This document shows positions 45,978 through 54,510 of a DNA stretch of 64,000 nt, one piece after another (positions within the stretch are counted from its first letter, which is position 1; every line of letters begins with the position of its first letter). The stretch lies in assembly GCF_003172875.1 (NCBI RefSeq), contig NZ_QGKM01000004.1, positions 1 to 64,000 on the forward strand, given 5' to 3'. The position numbers and the translations under genes are program-made. The DNA comes from Leucothrix pacifica. GTDB taxonomy: Bacteria > Pseudomonadota > Gammaproteobacteria > Thiotrichales > Thiotrichaceae. The notes beneath the pieces are model-generated. The model was not told the DNA's origin, searched no databases, and was given only the letters and a program-made list of their open reading frames with translations.

Positions 45978-46649
45978 TTAACGATTTTCGTACAGACCAA
46001 TTACTTTAGAAACCACCTCATCTATCGACAGATTACTCGTATCGACGGTATGGGCATCAGCAGCAGGACGGAGTGGAGAATGCTCACGGTTCATATCCCG
46101 TGCATCACGTTCCTGAATATCGCTCACCAAGCCGGCGAGGGTAGCATTAAGCCCATGATCTTTCAACTGTTTCAAACGTCTTTGCGCACGAACTTCAGCA
46201 CTTGCTGTTAGATATATTTTTAATGTAGCGTTCGGAAAAACAACCGTTCCCATATCCCTGCCATCGGCAACCAATCCTGGTGGCTCGGCAAATGCCCTCT
46301 GTCGTTCCAGCAAAGCCTCCCGAACTGAGATTACGGCAGCCACTTTTGATGCCGCCTCACCTGCTGATTCACTACGGATCGACTGACTCACATCAGTCCC
46401 TTCAAGAACTACCTTAAGTACACCACCCTGCTGAGGCAGAAAACTGACATCTAAATTTCTGGCTATATCGGCCAGCGCATCGTGATCGCCAAAGGAACAT
46501 CCCTTATCCAGAGCCGCATAGGCTACTAAGCGGTAAAGCGCCCCGCTATCTAAGATATGCCAGGATAATTTTTTTGCTACGTGTTGGGAAATCGTCCCTT
46601 TGCCTGAGCCGGCAGGACCATCGATAGTTATTACCGGGGCTTCATTCAT
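45978..46649 (-). CDS. cmk: Cytidylate kinase
   Basis: A 223-residue kinase that makes (d)CDP from (d)CMP with ATP. Walker A is TIDGPAGSGKGTIS; LDSGALYRLVAYAAL and VADGRDMGTVVFPNATLKIYLTAS follow in family order, with RDARDMNRE in the lid. Immediately upstream of rpsA, the usual pair. Confidence 0.97.
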   Translation of the reverse strand: MNEAPVITIDGPAGSGKGTISQHVAKKLSWHILDSGALYRLVAYAALDKGCSFGDHDALADIARNLDVSFLPQQGGVLKVVLEGTDVSQSIRSESAGEAASKVAAVISVREALLERQRAFAEPPGLVADGRDMGTVVFPNATLKIYLTASAEVRAQRRLKQLKDHGLNATLAGLVSDIQERDARDMNREHSPLRPAADAHTVDTSNLSIDEVVSKVIGLYENR

Positions 46650-46737
46650 AATGTTTGCCTGTTACGCTTTTCAATGTCGCGATTATGCCGATATAAGTCA
46701 GCCTTGGCTAATGGATTCCTTTATATGCATTCAGGAA

Positions 46738-46766
46738 TTGATTGCATTAGATTATACTAATATACT
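46738..46766 (+). promoter_or_regulatory. Predicted sigma-70 promoter of the rhodanese gene
   Basis: TTGATT (46738-46743) and TATACT (46761-46766) are separated by 17 bp and end about 29 bp before the rhodanese ATG, which has a GAGGAG ribosome site. Confidence 0.6.
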
Positions 46767-46794
46767 GTATTAACGATTTACGTGAGGAGCGTGT

Positions 46795-47184
46795 ATGAGT
46801 AACAAGACACTACGTGGCATGATTTCTGAAGCATTGGCCCATATCAAGGAAGTCGATATCGACCAAGCTGAAAAACTGATGTCTGAAGGATATCGAATTC
46901 TGGATGTTCGCGAACCTGGCGAATACGCCAATGGCACCATCCAAGGGGCTTTAAATATTCCAAGAGGATTACTTGAAGCTGCTGCAGACATTGAGTTTGA
47001 AGGTGCAAACCCGGCACTGCGTGATGGGCGAAATGATAACTGGTTGGTTTTTTGCCAAACAGGTGGACGCTCTGCGCTAGCGACTAAAACACTACAGGAT
47101 ATGGGTTTTGAAGCTGTCGTTAATGTGCACGGTGGGTTTTCCACCTGGTCCCAAGCAGGTAAAAGAGTAGTACAGCCTTCCTAA
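46795..47184 (+). CDS. Rhodanese-like domain protein
   Basis: A 129-residue single-domain rhodanese with no signal peptide. ILDVREPGEYANGTIQGALNIP is the typical entry, and the active-site loop CQTGGRS (Cys near residue 87) ends the sulfur-carrying pocket. Such proteins carry persulfide sulfur in the cytoplasm. It is transcribed alone, between divergent cmk and a convergent FimV-type gene. Confidence 0.9.
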   Translation: MSNKTLRGMISEALAHIKEVDIDQAEKLMSEGYRILDVREPGEYANGTIQGALNIPRGLLEAAADIEFEGANPALRDGRNDNWLVFCQTGGRSALATKTLQDMGFEAVVNVHGGFSTWSQAGKRVVQPS

Positions 47185-47197
47185 CTGATTCATTGCC

Positions 47198-47239
47198 AAA
47201 AAAAGCCGATACTTCGTGATTACAGAAGCATCGGCTTTT
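47198..47239. terminator. Bidirectional terminator between rhodanese and FimV-type genes
   Basis: AAAAGCCGAT-A-CTTC (47201-47215) pairs with GAAG-C-ATCGGCTTTT (47225-47239), with A and T runs on the two sides, between convergent stops. Confidence 0.8.
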
Positions 47240-47259
47240 CATAGATTATCGAAAATAGA

Positions 47260-48588
47260 TTAAGCAGCTTTCTTCATTAAACGAGTGGCCTTACGCTGCT
47301 GAAGTTCGCTTCCACCATCAATCACTTCCTGTAGTACAGACTTAGCCGATTCAAAGTCTGATACTTGCAGATATGCTTCCGCCATATCCAACTTCAAGTC
47401 CATCTCAAGCGTGCCTTCATCAAACATTTTGAAGACATTCTCTTCTGGTCGGTTACTTGTTTGTGCAAATCCACGCTCAATATCTTCTTCAGGGCTCTCA
47501 AGTAGCGCATCATAAGTATTGATCGTCTCCGGAGTGGCGACTTCGCTCTCTGTCTTCTCTGGGAATGGGTCTGTGTCATGCTTTTTCCGACGTGTCGCCA
47601 AAAGTGCAATCATAACGAGTGAAAACAATGCCCCACCTAAGATAGCCAACCATGATGGAAAACTAATTTTACCGCCCAACAGGCTCAGTTGAGAGCTGTT
47701 ATCAGTTTCACCAAAATAATGCACCCCAGGCTGAGATTGTTTCAGCAAGTGTTGCAACTGGCTATTTTCCTGAGTTAACTGCGCAATCGTCTGATCTGCC
47801 TGACTTTTAAGAAAGCTGTTATTGCTAAGTTCTGTTTTGGCTTTACTCAATTCATCACGAAGCTGTTCTGTTTCACGCTGCACACTTTGTAACTTCTCTT
47901 GTAACTCGCCGAGCTGTGTTAAATCAGCCTGACTAACCACATTGGTGGTACTATTGCTTGCATCAGCACTACTATTTTTAGTTTCAAGTAACTCGGTTAA
48001 ACGAATAATCTCTCTATCAAGCACGCGTAATTGTTCATCTGAGTTACCACTTTGCGACTCCAAGCGTTTAATCTTAGCCTCTAGCTTGGCTGTATCTCTT
48101 TTTAAAGCTTCCACCTGACTAATAAGGCTCAAACGCTCAGCCTCTAAAAACACAATACGGTCCTGCATTTGCTGCGGGGTCCGCTTTGGCACATCAAGTG
48201 CATCAGAAGTCGTTCTCTCGCTAACGCTGTTTATTGTTTGCTGTGCTATTAATGGAGCAGTAGCGCCTGATACAAACCGTGAATCATTAACCAACCACTC
48301 ATTTCCGGGCAGAACCAGTAATGCATCTTTCTTCAACAGATTCATATTACCCCTGACAAATGCCTGAGGATTATTCGCTACAATCGTCTTCATCAAGGAA
48401 ATTGTCGACCGATTAGGTCCTGCATAAAATCGTTTCACGATTTTACCCAAAGTATCTCTGGACTGAACTGGCCCATAAGTGACGTCTGCAAACGAGGTTG
48501 CAGGCATACTCAATAGAGCGGAAAAAATAGTTGCACTGATGAGTGTTTTTACTTTAACGGACTGTTTTTTTGAGGTTAACGCCGACAT
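47260..48588 (-). CDS. FimV/HubP-type polar membrane protein (460-aa frame)
   Basis: A 442-residue protein built like FimV: signal peptide (KTLISATIFSALLSMPATSFA), a LysM-like N-terminal segment (YGPVQSRDTLGKIVKRFYAG.. LLKKDALLVLPG), a coiled coil of about 130 residues, one membrane helix (WLAILGGALFSLVMIALLA), a short cytoplasmic linker, and the C-terminal FimV domain (LKLDMAEAYLQVSDFESAK). FimV/HubP proteins mark cell poles and organise type IV pili and chemosensory complexes. The start at 48588 is the ATG before the signal peptide. It is the last gene of the operon, 143 bp after its paralogue. Confidence 0.85.
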   Translation of the reverse strand: MSALTSKKQSVKVKTLISATIFSALLSMPATSFADVTYGPVQSRDTLGKIVKRFYAGPNRSTISLMKTIVANNPQAFVRGNMNLLKKDALLVLPGNEWLVNDSRFVSGATAPLIAQQTINSVSERTTSDALDVPKRTPQQMQDRIVFLEAERLSLISQVEALKRDTAKLEAKIKRLESQSGNSDEQLRVLDREIIRLTELLETKNSSADASNSTTNVVSQADLTQLGELQEKLQSVQRETEQLRDELSKAKTELSNNSFLKSQADQTIAQLTQENSQLQHLLKQSQPGVHYFGETDNSSQLSLLGGKISFPSWLAILGGALFSLVMIALLATRRKKHDTDPFPEKTESEVATPETINTYDALLESPEEDIERGFAQTSNRPEENVFKMFDEGTLEMDLKLDMAEAYLQVSDFESAKSVLQEVIDGGSELQQRKATRLMKKAA

Positions 48589-48731
48589 GATATGCTCCAG
48601 CCTGGTGCCGAAGATTCGCCCGTTGGCCCCGGTGTTTTGCATTATTATATTTTTATTATGCGAATCCCTGAGAACAATTTATCACTGTTATTAGTAAATT
48701 CTTATAAATCCCGATGGACGGTATAAAGCAC

Positions 48732-50459
48732 TTAACCAGCGAGCCGGCTAAGCATAATTTGCGCAGTTGCTGACTGTTTTTGATTCCCCTCTTGCTGCAC
48801 TTCCAATAGTAATTCGTTGGCAGCCTGAAGATCACCAATCTCACCATACGCCTCAGCCATGGCTAACTTCAAGCTAATCTCAGTTGATTCAGCATCACTT
48901 TGTGATGTATCAGGATTTAATACTGCTGTCGCATCAGGGGGAATGGTTGGCGTATCAGTCATCGTCGGATCGAGAATAGCTACTCTGGAAGGATCTCGTC
49001 TTGGCGGCACACGCAATGCGTCAATATCTGGCTCAATACGTTCAGGGTCAGCTGCTCTGAATACGACATCGTCAGCAGGTAAGGTGGCGTCATCACTGAC
49101 AATCAATGGCTCTGCCACAACGGTTTTGTTCGCCCGACCTCTGGCAAGAAACATCAACAAGGTTGTCAAGGCTAAGGCCAGCGCGCCCAGTAACGCACCC
49201 CATAACGGAAATGTCACCGGCTTTTCTAGCTGAGTTTTTATCGTCTGAGCGTTCAACTGAGTAATATCAAACGATTCATCCGTGGGTCCTGAAGCACCAG
49301 TAGCCTCTTCATCACTCGGAAGCGTTATATCAGTCTTAGGTTTAAACGCGGATGTTGTTTCTGCACTATTAGCGCTCGATGAAACACTCGCCAGAAGCGT
49401 TGCGTTCTGACTTTTCAAATCATCATTAGCCGCTCTGGATTCTGCAAGCTCAACCACTAACGATTCATTCTTAGCTTTAAGTTGCACCAGCTCAAGTTCA
49501 ACCCTACTCAAGTCACTCGTCAAATCATCAAGCTTCGTTATCATTGCGGCTTGCTCAGCATCTTTGTTGCTCAGTGATGAGTCGAGTGACTGCTGAACTG
49601 ACGCCTGGCTTTGTCTCAGCTCAGCTACAGTTGCTTCCAAAGACCTGATTTGTTCATCACGCTCAGCCAGTAAAGCGGACTGTTCGTTCTCTGATGAGGC
49701 TGCAGCAGCTCCAGACGAAGACGCTATCTCAGCCAGCTTCTCTTTGGCAGCTTGTTCAGCCTGTAATAGCGCTGCATTCGCTTTTTTCTCAGCCTCTGAC
49801 AAAGCTACCTGTGCGTCTTGTTGTGCTTTTTCAAGTTCAGCACGCGCTGACTCTCTGGCATCCGACAGCGCTTTACGAGCCGCATCAACAGACTCATTAG
49901 CTACCTTCAGATCCGCTTGTAAACCTGCATTCGCAGACTCAAGCTGAGAAATTTTACTCTCAAGGGTTGAGGCCTCACCTTCCAAACCCGATATTTTTGT
50001 GTTTAACCGATCACGCTCAGCCCGTACTGTCGCCAGACGACGCTGAAGGTCTAGATTAGCGGTGTTCGCTGAGGATTGACTAGCTACAGGTGTCACCGGT
50101 CGAACAGTTGCCGCTCTTAACTGAGTTTGACGAGTTGGTGTCACCGGCTGGGCAACCCTGGATGAAATCGTCTCATCGCTAGGAAGTGTTAATGTGACAC
50201 CCTGCCTCAACAACCCCATATTATTGCCAATAAAGGCATTGGGGTTGTTTCGGAAGATCTCCTGCATAATGACTTGGTCCGAATAGGGACTAAGCACATA
50301 GTTCTCGTTCACAATACTACTGAGTGTTTCACCTGAGCGGATTGGTCCATAGCGAGTATCAGCGACTGCGACAGACTGAAAAACAACTACGCTCATCAAA
50401 GCAAGCGGCAAAAGACGCTTACTCAGAACCTTAGTGGGTATCAGACGAGAACTATTCAT
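48732..50459 (-). CDS. FimV/HubP-type polar membrane protein (579-aa frame)
   Basis: A 575-residue paralogue of the next gene: signal peptide near residues 18-36 (RLLPLALMSVVVFQSVAVA), LysM-like segment YGPIRSGETLSSIVNENYVL, an Ala/Glu-rich coiled coil of about 200 residues (KAEKAN-type heptads), a membrane helix (WGALLGALALALTTLLMFLA), and a C-terminal FimV domain (LKLAMAEAYGEIGDLQAANELL). An ATG at 50459 gives the conserved start; the in-frame TTG overlaps the roadblock stop. Two FimV-type proteins in tandem are unusual. Confidence 0.85.
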   Translation of the reverse strand: MNSSRLIPTKVLSKRLLPLALMSVVVFQSVAVADTRYGPIRSGETLSSIVNENYVLSPYSDQVIMQEIFRNNPNAFIGNNMGLLRQGVTLTLPSDETISSRVAQPVTPTRQTQLRAATVRPVTPVASQSSANTANLDLQRRLATVRAERDRLNTKISGLEGEASTLESKISQLESANAGLQADLKVANESVDAARKALSDARESARAELEKAQQDAQVALSEAEKKANAALLQAEQAAKEKLAEIASSSGAAAASSENEQSALLAERDEQIRSLEATVAELRQSQASVQQSLDSSLSNKDAEQAAMITKLDDLTSDLSRVELELVQLKAKNESLVVELAESRAANDDLKSQNATLLASVSSSANSAETTSAFKPKTDITLPSDEEATGASGPTDESFDITQLNAQTIKTQLEKPVTFPLWGALLGALALALTTLLMFLARGRANKTVVAEPLIVSDDATLPADDVVFRAADPERIEPDIDALRVPPRRDPSRVAILDPTMTDTPTIPPDATAVLNPDTSQSDAESTEISLKLAMAEAYGEIGDLQAANELLLEVQQEGNQKQSATAQIMLSRLAG

Positions 50460-50467
50460 GGGCAATC

Positions 50468-50830
50468 TCAAATAATCTTAGCAATACTTTCAGCAGCACG
50501 TTTAACATCAAGGAAAATCAATCCCAGACGTGCATTTGGTTTGGCCAGAACTGTTACAACCGCTTCATGACCGGCATGAGTCATCAGAATATAACCTTGA
50601 TCACCCTTAACCAACACTTGCTCTAATGTACCGCGAGCCAGCTCCTGTGCTGTGCGATCCCCCAATGACAGCATTGCAGCACTCATTGCACCTACACGAT
50701 CTTCATCCATCGCTGCCGGTAACAAAGCAGCCATCATGAGACCATCTTTAGATAATACCGCCGAAGCTTCAATATCAGCGGTTGAGCCGTTTAAATCGCT
50801 CAGAATTGAATTTAGCATCTCTGCTCGCAT
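50468..50830 (-). CDS. Roadblock/LC7 domain protein (MglB-like)
   Basis: A 120-residue protein with the roadblock/LC7 fold: a first helix (MLNSILSDL), the strand ASAVLSKDGLMMAALLP, the long helix VGAMSAAMLSLGDRTAQELA, and the strand pairs VLVKGDQGYILMTHAG and AVVTVLAKPNARLGLIFLD. Relatives such as MglB are GTPase-activating partners of Ras-like GTPases. It has an AGGAG ribosome site and lies two genes after the GTPase, so the two are a probable regulatory pair. Confidence 0.85.
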   Translation of the reverse strand: MRAEMLNSILSDLNGSTADIEASAVLSKDGLMMAALLPAAMDEDRVGAMSAAMLSLGDRTAQELARGTLEQVLVKGDQGYILMTHAGHEAVVTVLAKPNARLGLIFLDVKRAAESIAKII

Positions 50831-50854
50831 GCGTTTACTCCTGTGAAGTCTATT

Positions 50855-51511
50855 TTAGTTCAGCAGCATTGAGCTGTGGGTGCCGTATCGACGCTCCAAA
50901 GCCCAAACCAGTTGTGTGAAAGCGGGTTGATTTAATTGTGGCATCCCACCCACGATTAGCGTGAACCGGTCTCCGCCGATATATAACGGCCAAAATCCGA
51001 TCTCACTATTACCCGCAGCATCAATCAGGCCCCAAGCCCGCTGTGTATAGCCGAGGTTTCCTCTTAGTACATCTTTGTGTCTTCGATAAATCGCTGTAAG
51101 GCTGGCACTCAATGCAGCTAATTCTTCAGCCGCCTCATGTGGGAAGCCAGAGCTACCCAAATACAACCCCTGTCCTTCAGCTAATACAGCACGACCATCA
51201 TCGGATAAACTCTCCAGTATCTCTGGTAACATACTTTCCAGACTACCGGTCGGAGCGACCTCTTGCTGCTTTTGCCCGTAGATGAAACCCGCATCCTGTA
51301 GCAAATGAATAAACTCAAGTGTTTCAGTTTCAGTTTCCAGACCACTTAGGTCCTGAGCGATTTCAAGATTAAAAGCCGGTGTTTCACTGACACTTAACAG
51401 CTTCAGCAAAAACTCACGACCAAACTCGTCAGCATCTGATTGCACCGCGTAAAAGCTTCCACCGGGCGTTACACCCATGTACAAATCATCACTTGATGTA
51501 AAATCACTCAT
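50855..51511 (-). CDS. Unrecognised 218-residue protein of the GTPase operon
   Basis: I do not recognise the family. It has no signal peptide or membrane helix. The first 110 residues are helical and acidic, with LLKLLSVSETPAF and EFIHLLQDAGFIYGQ resembling a winged-helix-like domain. The second half has alternating strands and helix (AVLAEGQGLYLGSSGFPHEAA, FWPLYIGGDRFTLIVGGMPQ), which resembles a roadblock/LC7-like fold by pattern. Its start overlaps the GTPase stop as ATGA, so it is translated with it and may be a second regulator or effector. Confidence 0.7.
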   Translation of the reverse strand: MSDFTSSDDLYMGVTPGGSFYAVQSDADEFGREFLLKLLSVSETPAFNLEIAQDLSGLETETETLEFIHLLQDAGFIYGQKQQEVAPTGSLESMLPEILESLSDDGRAVLAEGQGLYLGSSGFPHEAAEELAALSASLTAIYRRHKDVLRGNLGYTQRAWGLIDAAGNSEIGFWPLYIGGDRFTLIVGGMPQLNQPAFTQLVWALERRYGTHSSMLLN

Positions 51512-52053
51512 AAAATTTCTGCTCCGGGCGCTAAAGACATCAGCATCGCTTGTATTAACAGAGACACATCGTCACGTTGACGAGCATCCACTTCAAACAC
51601 AGGTGCTTTTATTCTTAATTGATCTAACCAGTTGCGGTAATCATTCACATTAGGTGTACGGTGAGTATCCATTCGCGTCACACCGACGACTAATTGCTGA
51701 GCTGCAATAAACTCACTAAATGCTTGCGTATAAAATTTGAGATCTTGCTGGGGGTCTTTGCGGGAATTATCGATTAACAAGACCAATCCAATCCCGCCCT
51801 GAGTAAGAATGTCCCACATAAAGTTGAATCTTTCCTGACCCGGCGTACCGTAGAGATGAACCCGCTCATTTTCCCCCAGACGAATCATTCCGTAATCCAT
51901 TGCGACCGTGGTTGCAGGCTTTTTTGCCTTAGCCATATCGGAAGCCTGCTCATCGGTGGTGACAATATCGATATCACTAATCGAGCGTATAGCGGTTGTT
52001 TTTCCTGCCCCAACCGGCCCTGTAAAGATAATTTTTTTGTTGTCTGTGCTCAT
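51508..52053 (-). CDS. Small Ras-like GTPase (MglA/COG2229 type)
   Basis: A 181-residue P-loop GTPase. Motifs: GPVGAGKT (12-19, P-loop), TTVAMDYG (48-55, switch I), LYGTPGQERF (67-76, switch II; the usual DTPGQ aspartate is replaced by Gly), VGVTRMD (123-129, in place of NKxD), and EVDAR (SAK-like). The altered base motif is typical of this prokaryotic group (COG2229; CvnD of streptomycete conservons). It is flanked by two possible regulators and upstream of FimV-type proteins, so it probably cycles nucleotide to control polar localisation or pilus function. Cytoplasmic. Confidence 0.85.
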   Translation of the reverse strand: MSTDNKKIIFTGPVGAGKTTAIRSISDIDIVTTDEQASDMAKAKKPATTVAMDYGMIRLGENERVHLYGTPGQERFNFMWDILTQGGIGLVLLIDNSRKDPQQDLKFYTQAFSEFIAAQQLVVGVTRMDTHRTPNVNDYRNWLDQLRIKAPVFEVDARQRDDVSLLIQAMLMSLAPGAEIL

Positions 52054-52062
52054 GATAATGCC

Positions 52063-53448
52063 CTACCCCCCTATCAAACGCTTAAGTAAACGTGAGAACA
52101 AACCACGTGGTGCTTCAGTGGTACGAGAAGTAGACTGTTTCTTAATCAATTTATCTGAATCCTGTTCGATCAACCCTAAGGCACTTGCCGCATTATAAAA
52201 GGAAAAGACATAACGTTGTGGTATATTTAATGACCTTGCTACGTCAAATGCACTCAGTGAATCTGCTGACCACAGTGCTGCTACTGGCATCACATGTGGA
52301 AATCTCTCCAACCTGGTCAGACTTGGCCAATGTCTTAAGTCAACTGGTTTAGATGGGTCTAACGCTCTTGATAACTTACCCTCAGCCGATAGCAGACTAC
52401 TCGTCCAGACAAACGACTCCAGATCATAAAGTGCTGAAGTCTGCTGCGCGATCATGTCATTGAGCTCATGAATTTCTTTGGTACTAAGAATATGCATTTT
52501 CCCGCCATCAGCAGCACTGCATGACTTGATGAAATCAATAAACTCGGGGGAATGCGTTGGTATCGCACAGAACACTCGGTGTATTTCAGGCAATACATAG
52601 ATTCGTGTGTCGGGAAAGTTTAGTAGTACGCCCTGCTGACATTGTCTCGCCAATCTCACTGCATCTTTCAAACTTGAGAGGAAGAAACCATCTTCGGCTT
52701 GAATCTCGCTGAGATCTGCTTTTGGGTCAATGTCTTGCTGTGTCCCACACAATTGTTGCCAGCGAGCTTCAAGTTCTTCGTCAGTCAGTACGACTTGTGC
52801 AATTGGTGGAGCAGCAGCCGCAGTTGATTGCTCTGATTGCTCTGATTGCTCTGATTGCTCTGATTGCTCTGATTGCTCTGATTGCTCTGATTGCTCTGCA
52901 GGTTTCTTATCTTCGACAGACTGGTCAACAGATTCTGTAAGTGCTGGCACTAGTGGGATATTCGGAACAGCAGCGGCAGCAGGCTTAATTTCAGGTCTTT
53001 GCAATAAAGCTTCGCGCTGAGCCGTTTCCTCTGCTTTCGCTCGCTGGTGAAGCGCTTGGGCTTCTGCGGCATCAGCGGGTGCTTTTCTAGATTCAGGTTT
53101 GTCTGATGAGCCTGCGACTAGTTCAGATTGTACATCCCCGGCTGCATCTAGTAATGCTCGGCTGGTTAAGGGTTTTGATAACCAAACTACACCCTCTAGC
53201 TCAACCGGTGAAATCGACAGCACGATTGTGGGCTTATTCCATTGCTGATATTCCTCCTCATAGCGATGTCTGGCTGGAGGATAATCGTAATCTATAATGA
53301 GTACATTAGCCTCTTCCTGAGTATCAACCCGGCTGAACGTATGTTGTCCGAGCTTCGCAAAAAAGAAATCCAGAACGGCTTTGTTGTGTGTGCCTACATC
53401 CTCAAGGCATACACGTAAAGTGATATTCTGATTGGATTTATCAATCAT
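52063..53448 (-). CDS. Pseudo-receiver protein with SEQ tandem repeat
   Basis: A 461-residue cytoplasmic protein. The first 110 residues look like a degenerate response-regulator receiver: ANVLIIDYDYP (aspartate region), KPTIVLS, and VVWLSKPLTSRALLDA with the conserved lysine. A charged linker follows with seven Ser-Glu-Gln units (about residues 184-206). The last 250 residues are unrecognised, with FVWTSSLLSAEGKLSRAL, and a C-terminal region containing a possible helix-turn-helix (SAFDVARSLNIPQRYVFSFY). The phospho-aspartate context is poor, so it is probably a protein-protein adaptor rather than a classic regulator. Confidence 0.7.
   Translation of the reverse strand: MIDKSNQNITLRVCLEDVGTHNKAVLDFFFAKLGQHTFSRVDTQEEANVLIIDYDYPPARHRYEEEYQQWNKPTIVLSISPVELEGVVWLSKPLTSRALLDAAGDVQSELVAGSSDKPESRKAPADAAEAQALHQRAKAEETAQREALLQRPEIKPAAAAVPNIPLVPALTESVDQSVEDKKPAEQSEQSEQSEQSEQSEQSEQSEQSTAAAAPPIAQVVLTDEELEARWQQLCGTQQDIDPKADLSEIQAEDGFFLSSLKDAVRLARQCQQGVLLNFPDTRIYVLPEIHRVFCAIPTHSPEFIDFIKSCSAADGGKMHILSTKEIHELNDMIAQQTSALYDLESFVWTSSLLSAEGKLSRALDPSKPVDLRHWPSLTRLERFPHVMPVAALWSADSLSAFDVARSLNIPQRYVFSFYNAASALGLIEQDSDKLIKKQSTSRTTEAPRGLFSRLLKRLIGG
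52831..52893. repeat. 9-bp tandem repeat (seven copies) inside the pseudo-receiver gene
   Basis: Seven exact copies of CTCTGATTG (plus strand) encode (Ser-Glu-Gln) units; partial copies extend it to about 52824-52898. The identity at the DNA level indicates recent slippage; each change of copy number keeps the frame. Confidence 0.95.
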
Positions 53449-53463
53449 TGATAACGGTTACCT

Positions 53464-54192
53464 TTAATTGGCATTGTCAGTCCTGGGCAAGTCCCATCCG
53501 GGACTTAACTCACGGCCTTGCTCCTGCAATAAACTCCGCAAGCGTTCCTGACTTTCATAATCCTTGGAATAACTATAAACACGTAATAGTTCTTCTTCTG
53601 TTCTGGGATCACCTTCAGGATTAAGCATTTCCTGCTCAAGTAACTCCTGTGCGACTTCCAGTTGACCATACTCCAAACAATCTACCGCTTCCTGGTAATA
53701 ACTGGTGTAGGTTGTTTTCTCCCGGGCTGCGAGTGTAATGAGTGGATAAGCCTTTTGTGGCAAGCCGGTGGCTAACACTGAACCAGTCATAAAACGATCA
53801 TCATAGCCTTGGTCAAAACCGTGCTCGAGCCAAGCGCTAAAATATTGCCTGTGTTCATCAGACAGATGTGCACTGACTTGCGCGAAGACCAATTCACGAA
53901 GCTTATGGCCATTGTCTTTAAGAGCGATGAATAAATCTTGCAAAGCACCGGCAAGGTCACTTTGATCTTTGTTCATAAGAACACGTTGAACCTGCGCGCG
54001 TAAATCCAGAGGATAACGTCTGATGTGATGAGCCAAATGATTGCGACCGGGGGAAGTCACTAAGTCGTCACTTAACTGCAACGCTTTCAAGTTATCTAAA
54101 CTGAATGTGGCGGGAAGCTTATATATTTCCAACGCATCCGTGCTATCACGGTTTTCATGCATATAAGGGTTACCCAAAATCCTGATTGACAC
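53464..54192 (-). CDS. Unrecognised 242-residue protein, first gene of the GTPase operon
   Basis: No clear family. It is helical and acidic, with no signal peptide or membrane segment. The second half (YQEAVDCLEYGQLEVAQELL, then RTEEELLRVYSYSKDYESQE) resembles one or two TPR-like helical pairs, similar in style to the FimV C-terminal domain. The start may be the GTG at 54192 or the ATG at 54162 (MHENRDSTDAL). It is 15 bp upstream of the pseudo-receiver gene in the same direction, so it should belong to the same system. Confidence 0.65.
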   Translation of the reverse strand: MSIRILGNPYMHENRDSTDALEIYKLPATFSLDNLKALQLSDDLVTSPGRNHLAHHIRRYPLDLRAQVQRVLMNKDQSDLAGALQDLFIALKDNGHKLRELVFAQVSAHLSDEHRQYFSAWLEHGFDQGYDDRFMTGSVLATGLPQKAYPLITLAAREKTTYTSYYQEAVDCLEYGQLEVAQELLEQEMLNPEGDPRTEEELLRVYSYSKDYESQERLRSLLQEQGRELSPGWDLPRTDNAN

Positions 54193-54510
54193 TCAAGGAA
54201 ATTCTAAATTGTGCCTAGACTCTATAAGAAAGAAGGCTAAAAAGATATACGAACCTTAAAATTTTCTGCTGTTTTATCGGCTAAATTAAGCTAGTTACAG
54301 AATTGGCAAACACCCCGCAAGCCCTTGTGACAAACAATTTGCAACGATTATCTATTGTTAATGACCCATAATCGGTCTGACACATGAAAACGTTGAAATA
54401 AAAAATCAACAAGCCGTATACTAAAGCGTATAAAAGCAATAATGACCTTGTTACTGATCTGCTAATCCCCCGGCTCAGCAATACTCCACCACAAAAGCCT
54501 CAAAGGCCAT
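54193..54510. other. Divergent promoter region of the GTPase operon and bactofilin
   Basis: 318 bp, AT-rich, between the divergent 242-residue gene and bactofilin. Both promoters must be here. No convincing operator or long hairpin; AAAGG precedes the bactofilin start. Confidence 0.4.

Noticed and set aside
52824-52898. Possible CRISPR-like array
   Set aside because: Units are 9 bp, contiguous and coding; there are no spacers.
52722-53020. Plus-strand frames rich in repeated Ile-Ala-Leu or Cys-Ser-Asp
   Set aside because: They are antisense readings of the SEQ repeat in the pseudo-receiver gene.
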